DNA of 64,000 bases, from contig NZ_CAMYOM010000002.1 in the NCBI RefSeq assembly GCF_947260015.1, forward strand, positions 1-64,000, given 5' to 3'. The notes below the pieces were generated by a model. It was not told where the DNA came from. It saw nothing but the letters and a program-made list of their open reading frames with translations, and ran no database searches. This document shows, piece after piece, positions 7,565 to 16,069 of the stretch (positions within the stretch are counted from its first letter, which is position 1; each line of letters begins with the position of its first letter). This stretch comes from an uncultured Eudoraea sp. GTDB lineage: Bacteria; Bacteroidota; Bacteroidia; Flavobacteriales; Flavobacteriaceae. A program made the position numbers and the translations under genes.

Positions 7565-9262
7565 ATGAACATGAAAAAACTGCTTATTGCAATTGCAGTT
7601 TCTGCGCTTTTTTTGACCTGCAAAGAAGAAAAAAAAGAACCCCAAATTGCAGTTTCTTCAACTAAAGACAGTACTCAAATAGTTGAGAAAAAAGTTCCAT
7701 TTGTCTGGCAAGGTGCCAATATCTATTTTTTATTAACGGACAGGTTCAATAACGGTAATCCCGAAAATGATTTGAATTTCGACCGGACAAATGAAACGGC
7801 TACCTTAAGAGGTTTTATGGGCGGTGATATTGAGGGTATCACAGACAAAATTGAAGAAGGTTACTTTTCAAAATTAGGGGTGAATGCAATTTGGTTTACT
7901 CCCGTGGTAGAACAAATTCATGGCGATACAGATGAAGGAACAGGTAATACATATGCTTACCACGGATACTGGGCAAAGGATTGGACTGCTTTAGATCCCA
8001 ATTTTGGCACTAAAAAAGATCTTGAAAATCTTGTGAAAACAGCCCATAAAAATAATATCAGGATTTTGATGGATGTGGTAATTAACCACACGGGACCGGT
8101 AACCGAACAAGATCCTGTATGGCCGGAGGATTGGGTAAGAACAAACCCTGTTTGTGAAAATACTAATTATGAGACTATGACAAGTTGTACTTTGGTTGCG
8201 AACTTGCCTGATATTTACACAGAATCTGATGAAGTGGTTGAACTACCGGATGCATTATTAGCTAAATGGAAGGATGAAGGCAGACTTAGTAATGAATTGG
8301 ATGAACTTCAACTCTTTTTTCAAAGAACGGGATATCCCCGTGCTCCCAGGTTTTATATCATTAAATGGTTAACAGATTACGTTAACGATATGGGTATTGA
8401 CGGCTTCAGGGTAGATACAGTTAAACATGCCGACGAAAAAACATGGTTAGAACTATATGTAGAAGCTTCAAAAGCATTTGAAACCTGGAAAAAAAAGCAT
8501 CCAGGAGATGTTTTGGATAACACGCCATTTTACATGGTTGGCGAAGTTTATGGTTTCGAAATTTCTAAGGGTAGAGAATTTGATTTTGGTGATAAGAAGG
8601 TTGATTATTTTGAAAATGGGTTTGAAAGTCTAATAAACTTTGAATTAAAAAATGATGCCAAAAAGACTTACGAGACAATATTTAAAAAATACAATCGCAT
8701 CCTGAACTCTGACTTTAAAAACAAAGGCGTAGTTAATTACATGACTTCACATGATGATTCAGAACCTTTTGACAAAGATAGACAGAGACCGTATTATATG
8801 GCAAACGTCCTTTTCCTTACCCCTGGAACTTCACAGATTTATTATGGTGATGAATCTGCGAGGGATCTTACAATTGAAAACACAGAAGGGGATGCCACTT
8901 TAAGATCATTTATGAATTGGCAAGAAATTGATAGTCTCCAGGAAACTAAGAATATTCTCACGCATTGGCAGAAATTGGGAAGTTTTCGGCATAATCATCC
9001 TGCTATAGGGGCTGGAAGGCATAAACGGCTAAGTAAAAAACCCTATGTTTTCAGCAGAACCTATATTAATGAAAATTTCAAGGACAAGGTAGTAGTAGGA
9101 CTAGATTTACCCATAGGTAAAAAATCGCTTTGGGTTAAGGGATTTTTTGGAGACGGAACAAAACTTTATGATACCTATTCCGAAACTTATGTTGAAGTTA
9201 AGAATGGAAAGGTAATGCTGGAAAATGATAATAATATAGCACTCCTGGAATTAGTAGATTAA
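7565..9262 (+). CDS. Alpha-amylase family glycoside hydrolase (GH13), lipoprotein
   Basis: A 565-residue surface or periplasmic alpha-glucan hydrolase. The N-terminus is a lipoprotein signal ending in a lipobox with Cys19. The TIM barrel carries the four GH13 regions: DVVINH (170-175), GFRVDTVKH (280-288) with nucleophile D284, the acid/base E327 in MVGEVYG, and SHDD (395-398) with the stabilising D397. A beta-sandwich-like C-terminal region closes the protein. Start could be residue 1 or the Met at residue 3. It stands alone rather than in a sus-type polysaccharide locus, so a general maltodextrin or starch role is the safest inference. Confidence 0.9.
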   Translation: MNMKKLLIAIAVSALFLTCKEEKKEPQIAVSSTKDSTQIVEKKVPFVWQGANIYFLLTDRFNNGNPENDLNFDRTNETATLRGFMGGDIEGITDKIEEGYFSKLGVNAIWFTPVVEQIHGDTDEGTGNTYAYHGYWAKDWTALDPNFGTKKDLENLVKTAHKNNIRILMDVVINHTGPVTEQDPVWPEDWVRTNPVCENTNYETMTSCTLVANLPDIYTESDEVVELPDALLAKWKDEGRLSNELDELQLFFQRTGYPRAPRFYIIKWLTDYVNDMGIDGFRVDTVKHADEKTWLELYVEASKAFETWKKKHPGDVLDNTPFYMVGEVYGFEISKGREFDFGDKKVDYFENGFESLINFELKNDAKKTYETIFKKYNRILNSDFKNKGVVNYMTSHDDSEPFDKDRQRPYYMANVLFLTPGTSQIYYGDESARDLTIENTEGDATLRSFMNWQEIDSLQETKNILTHWQKLGSFRHNHPAIGAGRHKRLSKKPYVFSRTYINENFKDKVVVGLDLPIGKKSLWVKGFFGDGTKLYDTYSETYVEVKNGKVMLENDNNIALLELVD

Positions 9263-9334
9263 TTGGCGTTCTTAAAAGAAAGCACCGTCCATATTATGAA
9301 TCCATAAGATTTATGCTTCGAACTAAGTGTTTTT

Positions 9335-10147
9335 ATGAAGATGAACAGGAGAAATTTTATCGTTAAGTCCTTTTTTGCACTGCTGGGGTTATTTCTTTTT
9401 GACATTTTTTGGTTCGAGAAGTATGTAATTCAATGGACAACCTATGATCTCTCCCATTCGGATAGCAAAATAAAAATCGTTCAATTAACCGATCTTCATA
9501 TAAATAAATTAAAATCTTTCCATAAAACTATTGCGAACAAAATTAACCAAGAGCTACCTGACCTGATTTGCATTACAGGAGATTCCGTCAATAACAACAA
9601 GGGATTACCCGTTTTAAATGAATTTTTGGACCTTCTCAGCAAAGAAATACCTAAGGCTGTAATCATGGGAAACAAGGAATACGCGGGGAAAGTAAACATA
9701 AATTCTTTCAGAACTTTAATTGAAAAACACAATGGCCAATTGCTTATTAATGAAAGTTTAAAATTCTCAAGGGCGAACAGAAACCTTCTCATTATTGGTG
9801 TTGATGACTATCTTGGGGGCGATCCGAATTTCACGAATGCGTCAGCAGATTATGATAGTTCTGCAGAAGCTATTGTACTCAATCATTGTCCTGAGTACAG
9901 TGATGAAATTGCTCTTTTAAATGAAATTCAAAAAGTAAATATTAAGCTCATATTATCTGGTCATACTCATGGAGGGCAAATAACATTTCTTGGGAAAGCA
10001 TTTTATAAGCCCGGTGGCAGTGGCAGGTTCTTAAGAGGATGGTACAAACTAAATGATATAAGAATGTATGTCTCCAAGGGCATTGGAACAAAATATATTC
10101 CGATTCGAATGGGTTGCAGAGCAGAAGCTACTATTTTCTATGTTTAG
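9335..10147 (+). CDS. YkuE-like metallophosphoesterase with membrane anchor
   Basis: A 270-residue calcineurin-like phosphoesterase. The N-terminus NRRNF plus a hydrophobic stretch (about 10-30) suggests a membrane anchor or a twin-arginine-like signal, with the catalytic domain outside the cytoplasm. Metal-ligand motifs: DLH (D53, H55), GDS (D83), GN (N113), H184 in NHCPE and GHTHGG (H210, H212). The family motif is normally GNHD or GNHE, but here it is GNKE, so the conserved histidine that assists catalysis is a lysine (K114). Bacillus YkuE-type relatives act on phospholipid or wall-related phosphoesters; the substrate here is unknown. Confidence 0.87.
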   Translation: MKMNRRNFIVKSFFALLGLFLFDIFWFEKYVIQWTTYDLSHSDSKIKIVQLTDLHINKLKSFHKTIANKINQELPDLICITGDSVNNNKGLPVLNEFLDLLSKEIPKAVIMGNKEYAGKVNINSFRTLIEKHNGQLLINESLKFSRANRNLLIIGVDDYLGGDPNFTNASADYDSSAEAIVLNHCPEYSDEIALLNEIQKVNIKLILSGHTHGGQITFLGKAFYKPGGSGRFLRGWYKLNDIRMYVSKGIGTKYIPIRMGCRAEATIFYV

Positions 10148-10148
10148 T

Positions 10149-10526
10149 TTACTGTAGGGAATGTAAAGCTATTCTGTTTCCTTCTGTATCTGTTAGAAGT
10201 GCCATAAAACCATGCCCCCCTCCTATTTCCTTTTTTTGCTGAATTATAGAGCCTCCGGCATTAGTTACTTTGGCCAATTCCATTGCAAGGTCTTTGCACG
10301 AAAAATAAAGAAGTGGACCTGCGGAATCACTTGGAATATACATCTCATGTTTAACTAAAGATCCCGAACTACCTGTTTTGCCCTGGATACCAGGGAACCA
10401 ACCCATGATGATTCCATCTAAATCATGAACAGAAATTGAAATATCAAAAACTTCCTCATAAAACTTTCTGGCTCGTTCCATATCTTCCACAGGTATCTCG
10501 AACCATCCCACCATATTGTGTTCCAT
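10149..10526 (-). CDS. VOC superfamily (glyoxalase-like) protein
   Basis: A 125-residue single-domain protein of the vicinal oxygen chelate fold: beta-alpha-beta-beta-beta modules with WFEIPVEDMERARKFYEEVF at the N-terminus and a C-terminal DTEGNRIALHS, both typical of bacterial glyoxalase/bleomycin-resistance-like proteins. Candidate metal ligands are present, but the pattern does not identify a substrate. It sits ten bases downstream of the SRPBCC gene on the same strand, so the two are probably cotranscribed. Confidence 0.85.
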   Translation of the reverse strand: MEHNMVGWFEIPVEDMERARKFYEEVFDISISVHDLDGIIMGWFPGIQGKTGSSGSLVKHEMYIPSDSAGPLLYFSCKDLAMELAKVTNAGGSIIQQKKEIGGGHGFMALLTDTEGNRIALHSLQ

Positions 10527-10535
10527 AGTGCTAAG

Positions 10536-11063
10536 TTATTTTTCCAAGATATCTTTTAAGCTCACTAAACCTTCTTCAAAATCTTTGCCCACAGTCTTAT
10601 CCATGTTCATAAAAAGCATCATGATGCTTACAGGGAACTTATTTTTACCAGAAAAACCCCATGTAACTTCAGTCTCACCTGAACCTGTTTCTTTTACCTT
10701 TAAATATGCATCTGACTGGGACTTCCATGGTTTTAGAAAACGTAACTCACTTTCAATTACTTCATTTTCAACGATTCGTTTTATTTCCTGTTCGCCACTA
10801 CCAACATCCTTGTTTCCTTCCCATTTACTGGTTGCACCTATTTCACCATCGGAACCTACAAATTCTTTCTTCATATTTGGATCTCTTTTACCCCAAGGAC
10901 TCCAATAATCCTGATTTTTCAAATATTTAAGATATTCAAAAACAACGGGGACAGACTGCCGCACTTTTATTTTTCTGCTAACATCATAACTTTTAGGTGC
11001 AATCATAGCTAAAATAATAACTAGAACAACTATCGCAGCGAGTATGTATAAAATTGTAGTCAT
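10536..11063 (-). CDS. SRPBCC family protein with N-terminal membrane helix
   Basis: A 175-residue protein with an N-terminal hydrophobic helix (about residues 3-22) followed by a START/Bet v 1-like SRPBCC domain: SRKIKVRQSVPVVFEYLKYL, a central KWEGN segment and a long C-terminal helix ending in GLVSLKDILEK. This fold makes a hydrophobic cavity for lipids or other small ligands. The ligand is unknown. It probably forms a two-gene operon with the downstream VOC gene. A plausible -7 element TATATTTA lies near 11092-11099 on the minus strand. Confidence 0.85.
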   Translation of the reverse strand: MTTILYILAAIVVLVIILAMIAPKSYDVSRKIKVRQSVPVVFEYLKYLKNQDYWSPWGKRDPNMKKEFVGSDGEIGATSKWEGNKDVGSGEQEIKRIVENEVIESELRFLKPWKSQSDAYLKVKETGSGETEVTWGFSGKNKFPVSIMMLFMNMDKTVGKDFEEGLVSLKDILEK

Positions 11064-11104
11064 TTGTATATCAGTTAATTGGTTACCTTTAAATATAAAG
11101 AAAA

Positions 11105-11761
11105 TTAATTTTCTTTCCTATATCTTGCTATGATTTCATCAATACTTTTAATAGATTTTTTAGTCCAATCCATTCGTTTTTCCAAAATTTCAGCTTCGGT
11201 TAAGTGCCATGGTAAATTTGATCTTTTAAGTTGTAGTGTTAAATTATATAATATAATGGCCGCAGAAACCGAGATGTTGAGACTCTCTGAAAATCCTGAC
11301 ATAGGTATTTTTAAATAACCATCAGCTTGCTCTAATACCTCAGGACTTAAGCCTTCTTTTTCTGTCCCAAAAAACAAAGCCACTTTATCTTCTAATTTAA
11401 AATCCTCCAGCAATTTTGAATCATTATTAGGAGTGGTAGCAATAATCTTATATCCATCTCCCCGCAAATTACTTATGCAGGATTTTACAGTAGCATATCT
11501 TTCTATATCCACCCATTTTTGAGCTCCCATTGCTATATTTTTGTCGAGACGTTGTCCAAATCGGTCTTCAATGATATGCGCTTTCTGAATTCCAAAAACG
11601 TCACAACTTCTTATTACAGCGCTTGCATTATGCATTTGAAAAACATCCTCAATGGCCACAGTAATATAATGTGTGCGCTCGCTTAAAACATCTTTGAATC
11701 GTTTTAGGCGTTCAGGTGTAATATAAGTTTCTAAATAGGAAAGCAGATCAAGATCTATCAT
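11105..11761 (-). CDS. trmH: tRNA (guanosine(18)-2'-O)-methyltransferase, SpoU family
   Basis: A 218-residue SPOUT methyltransferase that 2'-O-methylates G18 in the tRNA D-loop. SpoU motif 1 (HNASAVIRSCDVFGIQ) and the knot-forming motifs 2 and 3 (FFGTEKEGLS and IPMSGFSESLNISVSAA) are complete, with the catalytic Arg in motif 1. Length and the C-terminal helical extension (LEKRMDWTKKSI) fit TrmH rather than the longer RlmB, which carries an extra N-terminal RNA-binding domain. It diverges from the sirtuin gene with a 45-base gap. Confidence 0.9.
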   Translation of the reverse strand: MIDLDLLSYLETYITPERLKRFKDVLSERTHYITVAIEDVFQMHNASAVIRSCDVFGIQKAHIIEDRFGQRLDKNIAMGAQKWVDIERYATVKSCISNLRGDGYKIIATTPNNDSKLLEDFKLEDKVALFFGTEKEGLSPEVLEQADGYLKIPMSGFSESLNISVSAAIILYNLTLQLKRSNLPWHLTEAEILEKRMDWTKKSIKSIDEIIARYRKEN

Positions 11762-11782
11762 AAATCTAATTTAAGAAAAATG

Positions 11783-11790
11783 TATCTTTA
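11783..11790 (+). promoter_or_regulatory. Putative -7 element that sets the sirtuin start
   Basis: TATCTTTA, one base off TAnnTTTG, overlaps the first possible ATG at 11780. Transcription from it would begin near 11796, so translation should start at the next ATG, 11807. Confidence 0.4.
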
Positions 11791-11806
11791 TAATAGACCC
11801 AAAATC

Positions 11807-12502
11807 ATGCAAAAAAAAATTGTTGTACTTACAGGAGCCGGAATGAGCGCAGATAGCGGAATTAGAACTTTTCGTGATGCGGACGGGCTTTGGGAGGGCC
11901 ATGACGTAATGGAAGTCGCCTCCCCACACGGTTTTGCCAGAAACCCTTTCCTGGTATTGGATTTTTACAACCAAAGGAGAAGGCAATTGTTAGAAGTTGT
12001 CCCTAATACTGGTCATAAAATGCTCGTTGAACTTGAAAAATACTTCAATGTCACTATTATTACACAGAATGTAGATGATTTACATGAACGTGCAGGTAGT
12101 TCTCATGTTCTCCATCTTCATGGTGAACTGCTTAAAGTTCGCAGTACTGGTGATGAAACATTGGTTTTGGATTGGAAAAAAGATCTAAACCTGGGTGAGA
12201 CATGCGTAAAAGGATATCAATTGCGTCCTCATATTGTTTGGTTTGGCGAGGAAGTTCCATTATTATCTGAAGCTGCACAAATTACCGCAACCGCAGAAAT
12301 CCTTATTATTATTGGAACGTCAATGCAGGTATATCCGGCAGCCGGCCTTTTGAACTATGCAAGACAGGGCACACCCATATATTTTATTGATCCAAAACCA
12401 AGTATAAATGCTTCAGAATTTGAAAATCTCACAATTTTACAAGCAACAGCAGCAATAGGAGTTCCTACTTTGGTAACGGACCTAGTCCGTAAAGAGCTTT
12501 AG
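11807..12502 (+). CDS. cobB: NAD-dependent protein deacylase, class III sirtuin without zinc cysteines
   Basis: A 231-residue Sir2 enzyme. The Rossmann motif GAGMSADSGIRTFR, the TQNVDDLHERAG segment and the catalytic His in HLHGEL are intact. The YNQR sequence in the small domain matches the Tyr-x-x-Arg pocket that recognises succinyl or malonyl lysine in class III sirtuins. The two Cys-x-x-Cys pairs that hold structural zinc are absent: the region after HGEL reads VRSTGDETLV and only one Cys remains. I recall zinc-free forms being common in Bacteroidota. The start at 11807 is preferred over 11780 because a promoter element overlaps the earlier one. The 3' end overlaps the convergent haem-binding gene by 38 bases. 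Confidence 0.9.
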   Translation: MQKKIVVLTGAGMSADSGIRTFRDADGLWEGHDVMEVASPHGFARNPFLVLDFYNQRRRQLLEVVPNTGHKMLVELEKYFNVTIITQNVDDLHERAGSSHVLHLHGELLKVRSTGDETLVLDWKKDLNLGETCVKGYQLRPHIVWFGEEVPLLSEAAQITATAEILIIIGTSMQVYPAAGLLNYARQGTPIYFIDPKPSINASEFENLTILQATAAIGVPTLVTDLVRKEL

Positions 12503-12929
12503 TGCGCCTGGCCCATTCCAGAATGGCTTCGCGTTGTTCCTGAGAGAGTCTGGCTCTCTTGTGAACCCAGGTATATTCCTTTAGAGGCATCTCAGCTTCT
12601 TCAATGACCTCAATCAATTCTCCTAATTTGTGATCCTTTTGCCTTTTATTGTAATTATTCCAATCAGACAAATTCAAATCTGCCTTAGCATCTTTGATAT
12701 GTTCCGATAGCCACCACGATACTGGTGCAATATTGTTATACCATGGATATTCGGTATTGTTGCTGTGGCAATCAAAGCAACTATCAGTTAAAATGGCTTT
12801 AACATTTTCAGGCGGATTAGTTTCATCTATGAAACCGGCTAAATGGTTGCCTTGATCAATATTCTTTTCCGGTCTGAAAAATTGGATGGCAATAAAAAGA
12901 AGTAATAGCAATTTTGCTATTTTTTTCAT
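12465..12929 (-). CDS. Haem-binding domain protein, exported
   Basis: About 154 residues from the preferred start MKKIAK. A hydrophobic N-terminal signal or anchor (4-18) is followed by a c-type haem motif CFDCH (51-55) and a conserved WYNNIAPVSWW segment, matching the Bacteroidota haem-binding domain family. The C-terminal half is helical with MPLKEY, whose Met could be a distal haem ligand. It should act in the periplasm as an electron carrier or haem sensor. Earlier in-frame Met codons at 12938 and 12998 would add a non-signal-like extension into the neighbouring promoter region. Confidence 0.8.
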   Translation of the reverse strand: MKKIAKLLLLLFIAIQFFRPEKNIDQGNHLAGFIDETNPPENVKAILTDSCFDCHSNNTEYPWYNNIAPVSWWLSEHIKDAKADLNLSDWNNYNKRQKDHKLGELIEVIEEAEMPLKEYTWVHKRARLSQEQREAILEWARRTKALYGLGPLPK

Positions 12930-12942
12930 TACTTTCATTTGG

Positions 12943-12960
12943 GGCACTTTTGAAAGTGCC
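12943..12960. promoter_or_regulatory. Perfect inverted repeat in a divergent promoter region
   Basis: GGCACTTT-TG-AAAGTGCC is a perfect 8-bp-arm palindrome. It lies between the start of the haem-binding gene (12929, minus) and the preferred start of the helical protein gene (12976, plus), where an operator or shared promoter element would sit. No regulator is assigned. Confidence 0.4.
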
Positions 12961-12975
12961 AAAATACAAATTTTT

Positions 12976-13575
12976 GTGACCAAATCTGAATTATTCAAAT
13001 CATTAAATTATGTAGATGGCACTCGGGATAAACGCAGTGAAGTAACCCAATTAGTGCTTAATAATCCTCAATTTATTTCATCTTTAATGGAAATTGCATT
13101 TGAGGATAATGGAGTAATTTCATCAAAAGCCTGCTGGATTTTGGAATTTATCGCAAAAAAAAACATACAACTAATTCTAATTAATATTGATGGTTTTACG
13201 ATGGGCATGTCTAAAGTGCAATTAGATTCGTCTGTAAGACCAATGGCCAAAATTTGTGAAATTCTTACAAAGGCTTTTTTTTCCAAATCAAAAAATGAAG
13301 TCCAGACAAAATTAAAGGAATATCACCTGGAAAGAATAACTACCTCTTGTTTTGATTGGCTCATAGGGGAGCATAAAGTAGCGGCTAAAGCATATTCTAT
13401 GACGAGCCTTTATTTATTAAGTGAAAAATTTGAATGGATTCGATCTGAACTCCAAATGATATTGGAGCAAAATTACAGTTTAGGAAGCGCTGCTTATAAG
13501 GCAAGGGCGAGACAAATTCTAACCTTAATTAATAAAGAAATTGAGAACCACTTAAGAGTGACAAAATTATTTTAA
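12976..13575 (+). CDS. Conserved helical protein upstream of purB
   Basis: About 199 residues, all predicted helical, with repeated helical pairs (SSKACWILEFIAKK, SFDWLIGEHKVAAKAYSM) reminiscent of HEAT-type repeats. I recognise no enzymatic motif. A longer frame opens at ATG 12886, but that start lies inside the opposite-strand haem-binding gene and gives a non-conserved N-terminus. GTG at 12976 begins with TKSELFKSLNYVD, which looks like the natural start. It precedes purB by about 100 bases on the same strand; flavobacterial homologues are sometimes mislabelled adenylosuccinate lyase because of this position. Function unknown. Confidence 0.7.
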   Translation: MTKSELFKSLNYVDGTRDKRSEVTQLVLNNPQFISSLMEIAFEDNGVISSKACWILEFIAKKNIQLILINIDGFTMGMSKVQLDSSVRPMAKICEILTKAFFSKSKNEVQTKLKEYHLERITTSCFDWLIGEHKVAAKAYSMTSLYLLSEKFEWIRSELQMILEQNYSLGSAAYKARARQILTLINKEIENHLRVTKLF

Positions 13576-13638
13576 ACAGCTTAACTCAAAAATTTTAACT
13601 ATCCTCCTAATATACTTTTAATCTCCCCGGCATATAAG

Positions 13639-13646
13639 TATCTTTA
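13639..13646 (+). promoter_or_regulatory. Putative -7 promoter element for purB
   Basis: TATCTTTA, one base off TAnnTTTG, 32 bases upstream of the purB start. No clear -33 TTG. Confidence 0.4.
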
Positions 13647-13678
13647 CATCTTTCAAAAAATAATCAATCCTAAAGCAT

Positions 13679-15022
13679 ATGTCGTTAAATCAATTAAACG
13701 CCATTTCACCAATTGACGGCAGATATAGATCCAAGGTCGATTCCCTTGCAAATTTCTTTTCGGAAGAAGCGTTAATAAAGTACAGGGTTATGGTTGAAAT
13801 TGAATACTTCATAGCGCTCTGTGAATTAGAACTGCCTCAGCTCCCAAAATTATCCCAGGTTAACGTCGGTTCCCTCCGGGATATTTTTGAAAATTTTAGT
13901 TTAGAAGATGCTTTGGCCATTAAAGAAATAGAGAGAACCACTAACCATGATGTTAAGGCAGTGGAGTATTTTATTAAGGATAAGTTCGATGCATTGGGAT
14001 TAGAAAAATATAAAGAATTTATCCATTTTGGACTTACTTCGCAGGACATTAACAATACTGCCATACCCTATTCCATTAAGGAAGCTATGAATGAGGTATA
14101 TGTGCCTGTATTTATGGAATTGACAGCCGTTTTAAGGGATTTAGTCAAAAATTGGGAAGATGTCCCTATGCTGGCACGAACTCATGGACAGCCTGCATCT
14201 CCAACTCGTTTGGGTAAAGAAATTAATGTTTTTGTTGTGCGCCTTGAAGAGCAGTTTAACCTTTTAAATGATATTCCAAGTGCAGCTAAATTTGGTGGAG
14301 CAACCGGCAATTATAATGCCCATAAGGTGGCTTACCCAGATATAGATTGGCGAAATTTCGGACAAAATTTTGTTCAGGGTAAATTGGGATTATCCCATTC
14401 CTTCCCTACTACTCAAATTGAGCATTATGATCATATGGCTGCTTTATTTGACACACTTAAGCGTATCAATACTATAGTTATTGACTTAAATCGGGATATG
14501 TGGACTTACGTTTCCATGGATTATTTTAAACAAAAAATAACCGAAGGAGAAGTTGGTTCTTCAGCAATGCCCCATAAAGTAAATCCAATAGATTTTGAAA
14601 ATTCCGAAGGTAATTTAGGAATTGCCAATGCTGTTTTTGAACATTTATCATCTAAATTACCTATTTCACGTTTACAGCGCGATCTAACGGACAGCACAGT
14701 ACTGCGTAACGTTGGAGTTCCCTTTGCTCATACACTAATTGCATTTAAAGCTACTCTTAAAGGCTTAAACAAATTACTTCTGAATAAAGTCAAATTTGAA
14801 AAAGATCTCGATGACAATTGGGCCGTTGTGGCTGAAGCTATACAAACCATCCTCAGGAGAGAAGGATATCCCAATCCTTATGAGGCATTAAAAGGTCTCA
14901 CCAGGACCAATGAACGCATTACGAAAAAATCGATTGCAGAATTTATTGATCAATTGGAAATAAAGCAAGAGCTTAAGACCGAACTAAAAAATATCAGCCC
15001 CAGTAATTATACGGGTATTTAA
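13679..15022 (+). CDS. purB: Adenylosuccinate lyase
   Basis: A 447-residue enzyme of the fumarase/aspartase superfamily that removes fumarate from SAICAR and from adenylosuccinate in purine synthesis. Visible motifs are the N-terminal SPIDGRY (10-16), TTNHDVKAVE (87-96), the catalytic base region LARTHGQPASPT (165-176, H169) and the signature SSAMPHKVNP (294-303), which holds the mobile-loop serine. The length and the DGRY start match the E. coli-like PurB branch. Another purine gene, purL, is about 37 kb away in the same window. Confidence 0.97.
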   Translation: MSLNQLNAISPIDGRYRSKVDSLANFFSEEALIKYRVMVEIEYFIALCELELPQLPKLSQVNVGSLRDIFENFSLEDALAIKEIERTTNHDVKAVEYFIKDKFDALGLEKYKEFIHFGLTSQDINNTAIPYSIKEAMNEVYVPVFMELTAVLRDLVKNWEDVPMLARTHGQPASPTRLGKEINVFVVRLEEQFNLLNDIPSAAKFGGATGNYNAHKVAYPDIDWRNFGQNFVQGKLGLSHSFPTTQIEHYDHMAALFDTLKRINTIVIDLNRDMWTYVSMDYFKQKITEGEVGSSAMPHKVNPIDFENSEGNLGIANAVFEHLSSKLPISRLQRDLTDSTVLRNVGVPFAHTLIAFKATLKGLNKLLLNKVKFEKDLDDNWAVVAEAIQTILRREGYPNPYEALKGLTRTNERITKKSIAEFIDQLEIKQELKTELKNISPSNYTGI

Positions 15023-15099
15023 AAAAGACTCTTATATAGTGCATAGAAACCAGATCTATGTTATAATGCCTTTTATTAAAAATTCAATACAAATTGGTG

Positions 15100-15912
15100 C
15101 TATTCCTTTTTAAGTATTTGCAGATGTGGGTAAGGTATTTCTATTCCGGCTTTATCAAGCGCAACTTTACATTCTTCAACCGTACTAAAATATACATCCC
15201 AGTAATGCTCTGGTTTAGCGAATGGCCTTACCGCAAAATTTATGGAACTGTCTGCCAACTCAGATACATTTACTGAAGGTGCTGGCTCCTTTAGTACCTT
15301 TTCATTACTAGTAAGGACGCTCATTAATACCTCTTTGGTCTTTTTTATATCTTCACCATAATCTACTCCAATTTCAACATCTACCCGTATTTTGCCTTCG
15401 GCTGTATAATTTATGATATTGCCATTGGCCATAGCTCCGTTAGGAACAATCGCTAATTTGTTTTGAGGTGTAATAAGCTTTGTTGTGAAAATCTCAATTT
15501 CCTTAACAGCACCTAATACTCCCTGTGCCTCAATAAGATCACCTATTCGATAAGGCTTAAAAATCATGATTAAAACTCCTCCTGCAAAGTTTGACAAGGA
15601 TCCCTGTAAAGCCAGCCCGACAGCCAAACCGGCAGCAGCAAGAACAGCAGCAAATGTGGTTACATTCACCCCTAACTGAGAGATAACAATAATAATCAGA
15701 AATATTCTTAAAGCCCAGGCAGTCAGATTTAAAAGAAATCTCTGCAAGGAGTCATCATACTTACTTTTCAACATCGCTTTTCTGGAAACTCCAACTATCT
15801 TATTTATTACCCAGGAACCAATGATATAAATAAGTAAAGCACCAATTACTTTTGGGCCATATTCAGCGATGAAGTCAATTCCTTTGTCAATCCATATTTC
15901 TGCGTTTTCCAT
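15100..15912 (-). CDS. mscS: Small-conductance mechanosensitive channel (MscS family)
   Basis: A 270-residue inner-membrane channel that opens under membrane tension to release solutes after osmotic downshock. Three helices are visible (about 20-40, 62-82 and 86-115). The third, pore-lining helix has the Gly/Ala packing pattern LAAAGLAVGLALQGSLSNFAGG, followed by the beta domain start FKPYRIGDLIE and the C-terminal vestibule ending PYPHLQI. Length matches E. coli MscS. A -7 element TAAATTTG lies at 15966-15973 on the minus strand. It converges with purB. Confidence 0.93.
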   Translation of the reverse strand: MENAEIWIDKGIDFIAEYGPKVIGALLIYIIGSWVINKIVGVSRKAMLKSKYDDSLQRFLLNLTAWALRIFLIIIVISQLGVNVTTFAAVLAAAGLAVGLALQGSLSNFAGGVLIMIFKPYRIGDLIEAQGVLGAVKEIEIFTTKLITPQNKLAIVPNGAMANGNIINYTAEGKIRVDVEIGVDYGEDIKKTKEVLMSVLTSNEKVLKEPAPSVNVSELADSSINFAVRPFAKPEHYWDVYFSTVEECKVALDKAGIEIPYPHLQILKKE

Positions 15913-15965
15913 AGTGATTAATTTTTTAGTGTTATTTAGGGTAGGAAGATATAAAATAGCTTAGA

Positions 15966-15973
15966 CAAATTTA
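15966..15973 (-). promoter_or_regulatory. Putative -7 promoter element for mscS
   Basis: TAAATTTG on the minus strand matches TAnnTTTG exactly, 54 bases upstream of the mscS start. No -33 TTG at standard spacing. Confidence 0.45.
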
Positions 15974-16010
15974 AATGGAATTAACACTTTTAAGTTTATT
16001 TCATTTTTTA

Positions 16011-16048
16011 ATAACAAAAAACCCGTCCGGAATAGATTCGGGCGGGTT
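16011..16048 (-). terminator. Intrinsic terminator of the ECF-DUF4252 operon
   Basis: A ten-pair stem (16020-16029 with 16039-16048, one G-U pair) with a nine-base loop. On the minus strand the stem is followed by a run of Ts. It sits directly after the second DUF4252 gene and upstream of mscS. Confidence 0.8.
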
Positions 16049-16069
16049 ACAAATTTTTAAATAATTGAG

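Noticed and set aside
10516-10930. Two plus-strand frames over the SRPBCC gene
   Set aside because: Both are antisense shadows of a well-supported minus-strand gene and show no family motifs.
12886-12975. Upstream extension of the purB-adjacent helical protein
   Set aside because: It lies antisense over the signal peptide region of the haem-binding gene and encodes an unlikely N-terminus; GTG at 12976 fits better.
15042-15060. CATAGA/TCTATG stem between convergent purB and mscS as a terminator
   Set aside because: Only six pairs and no T run on either strand.
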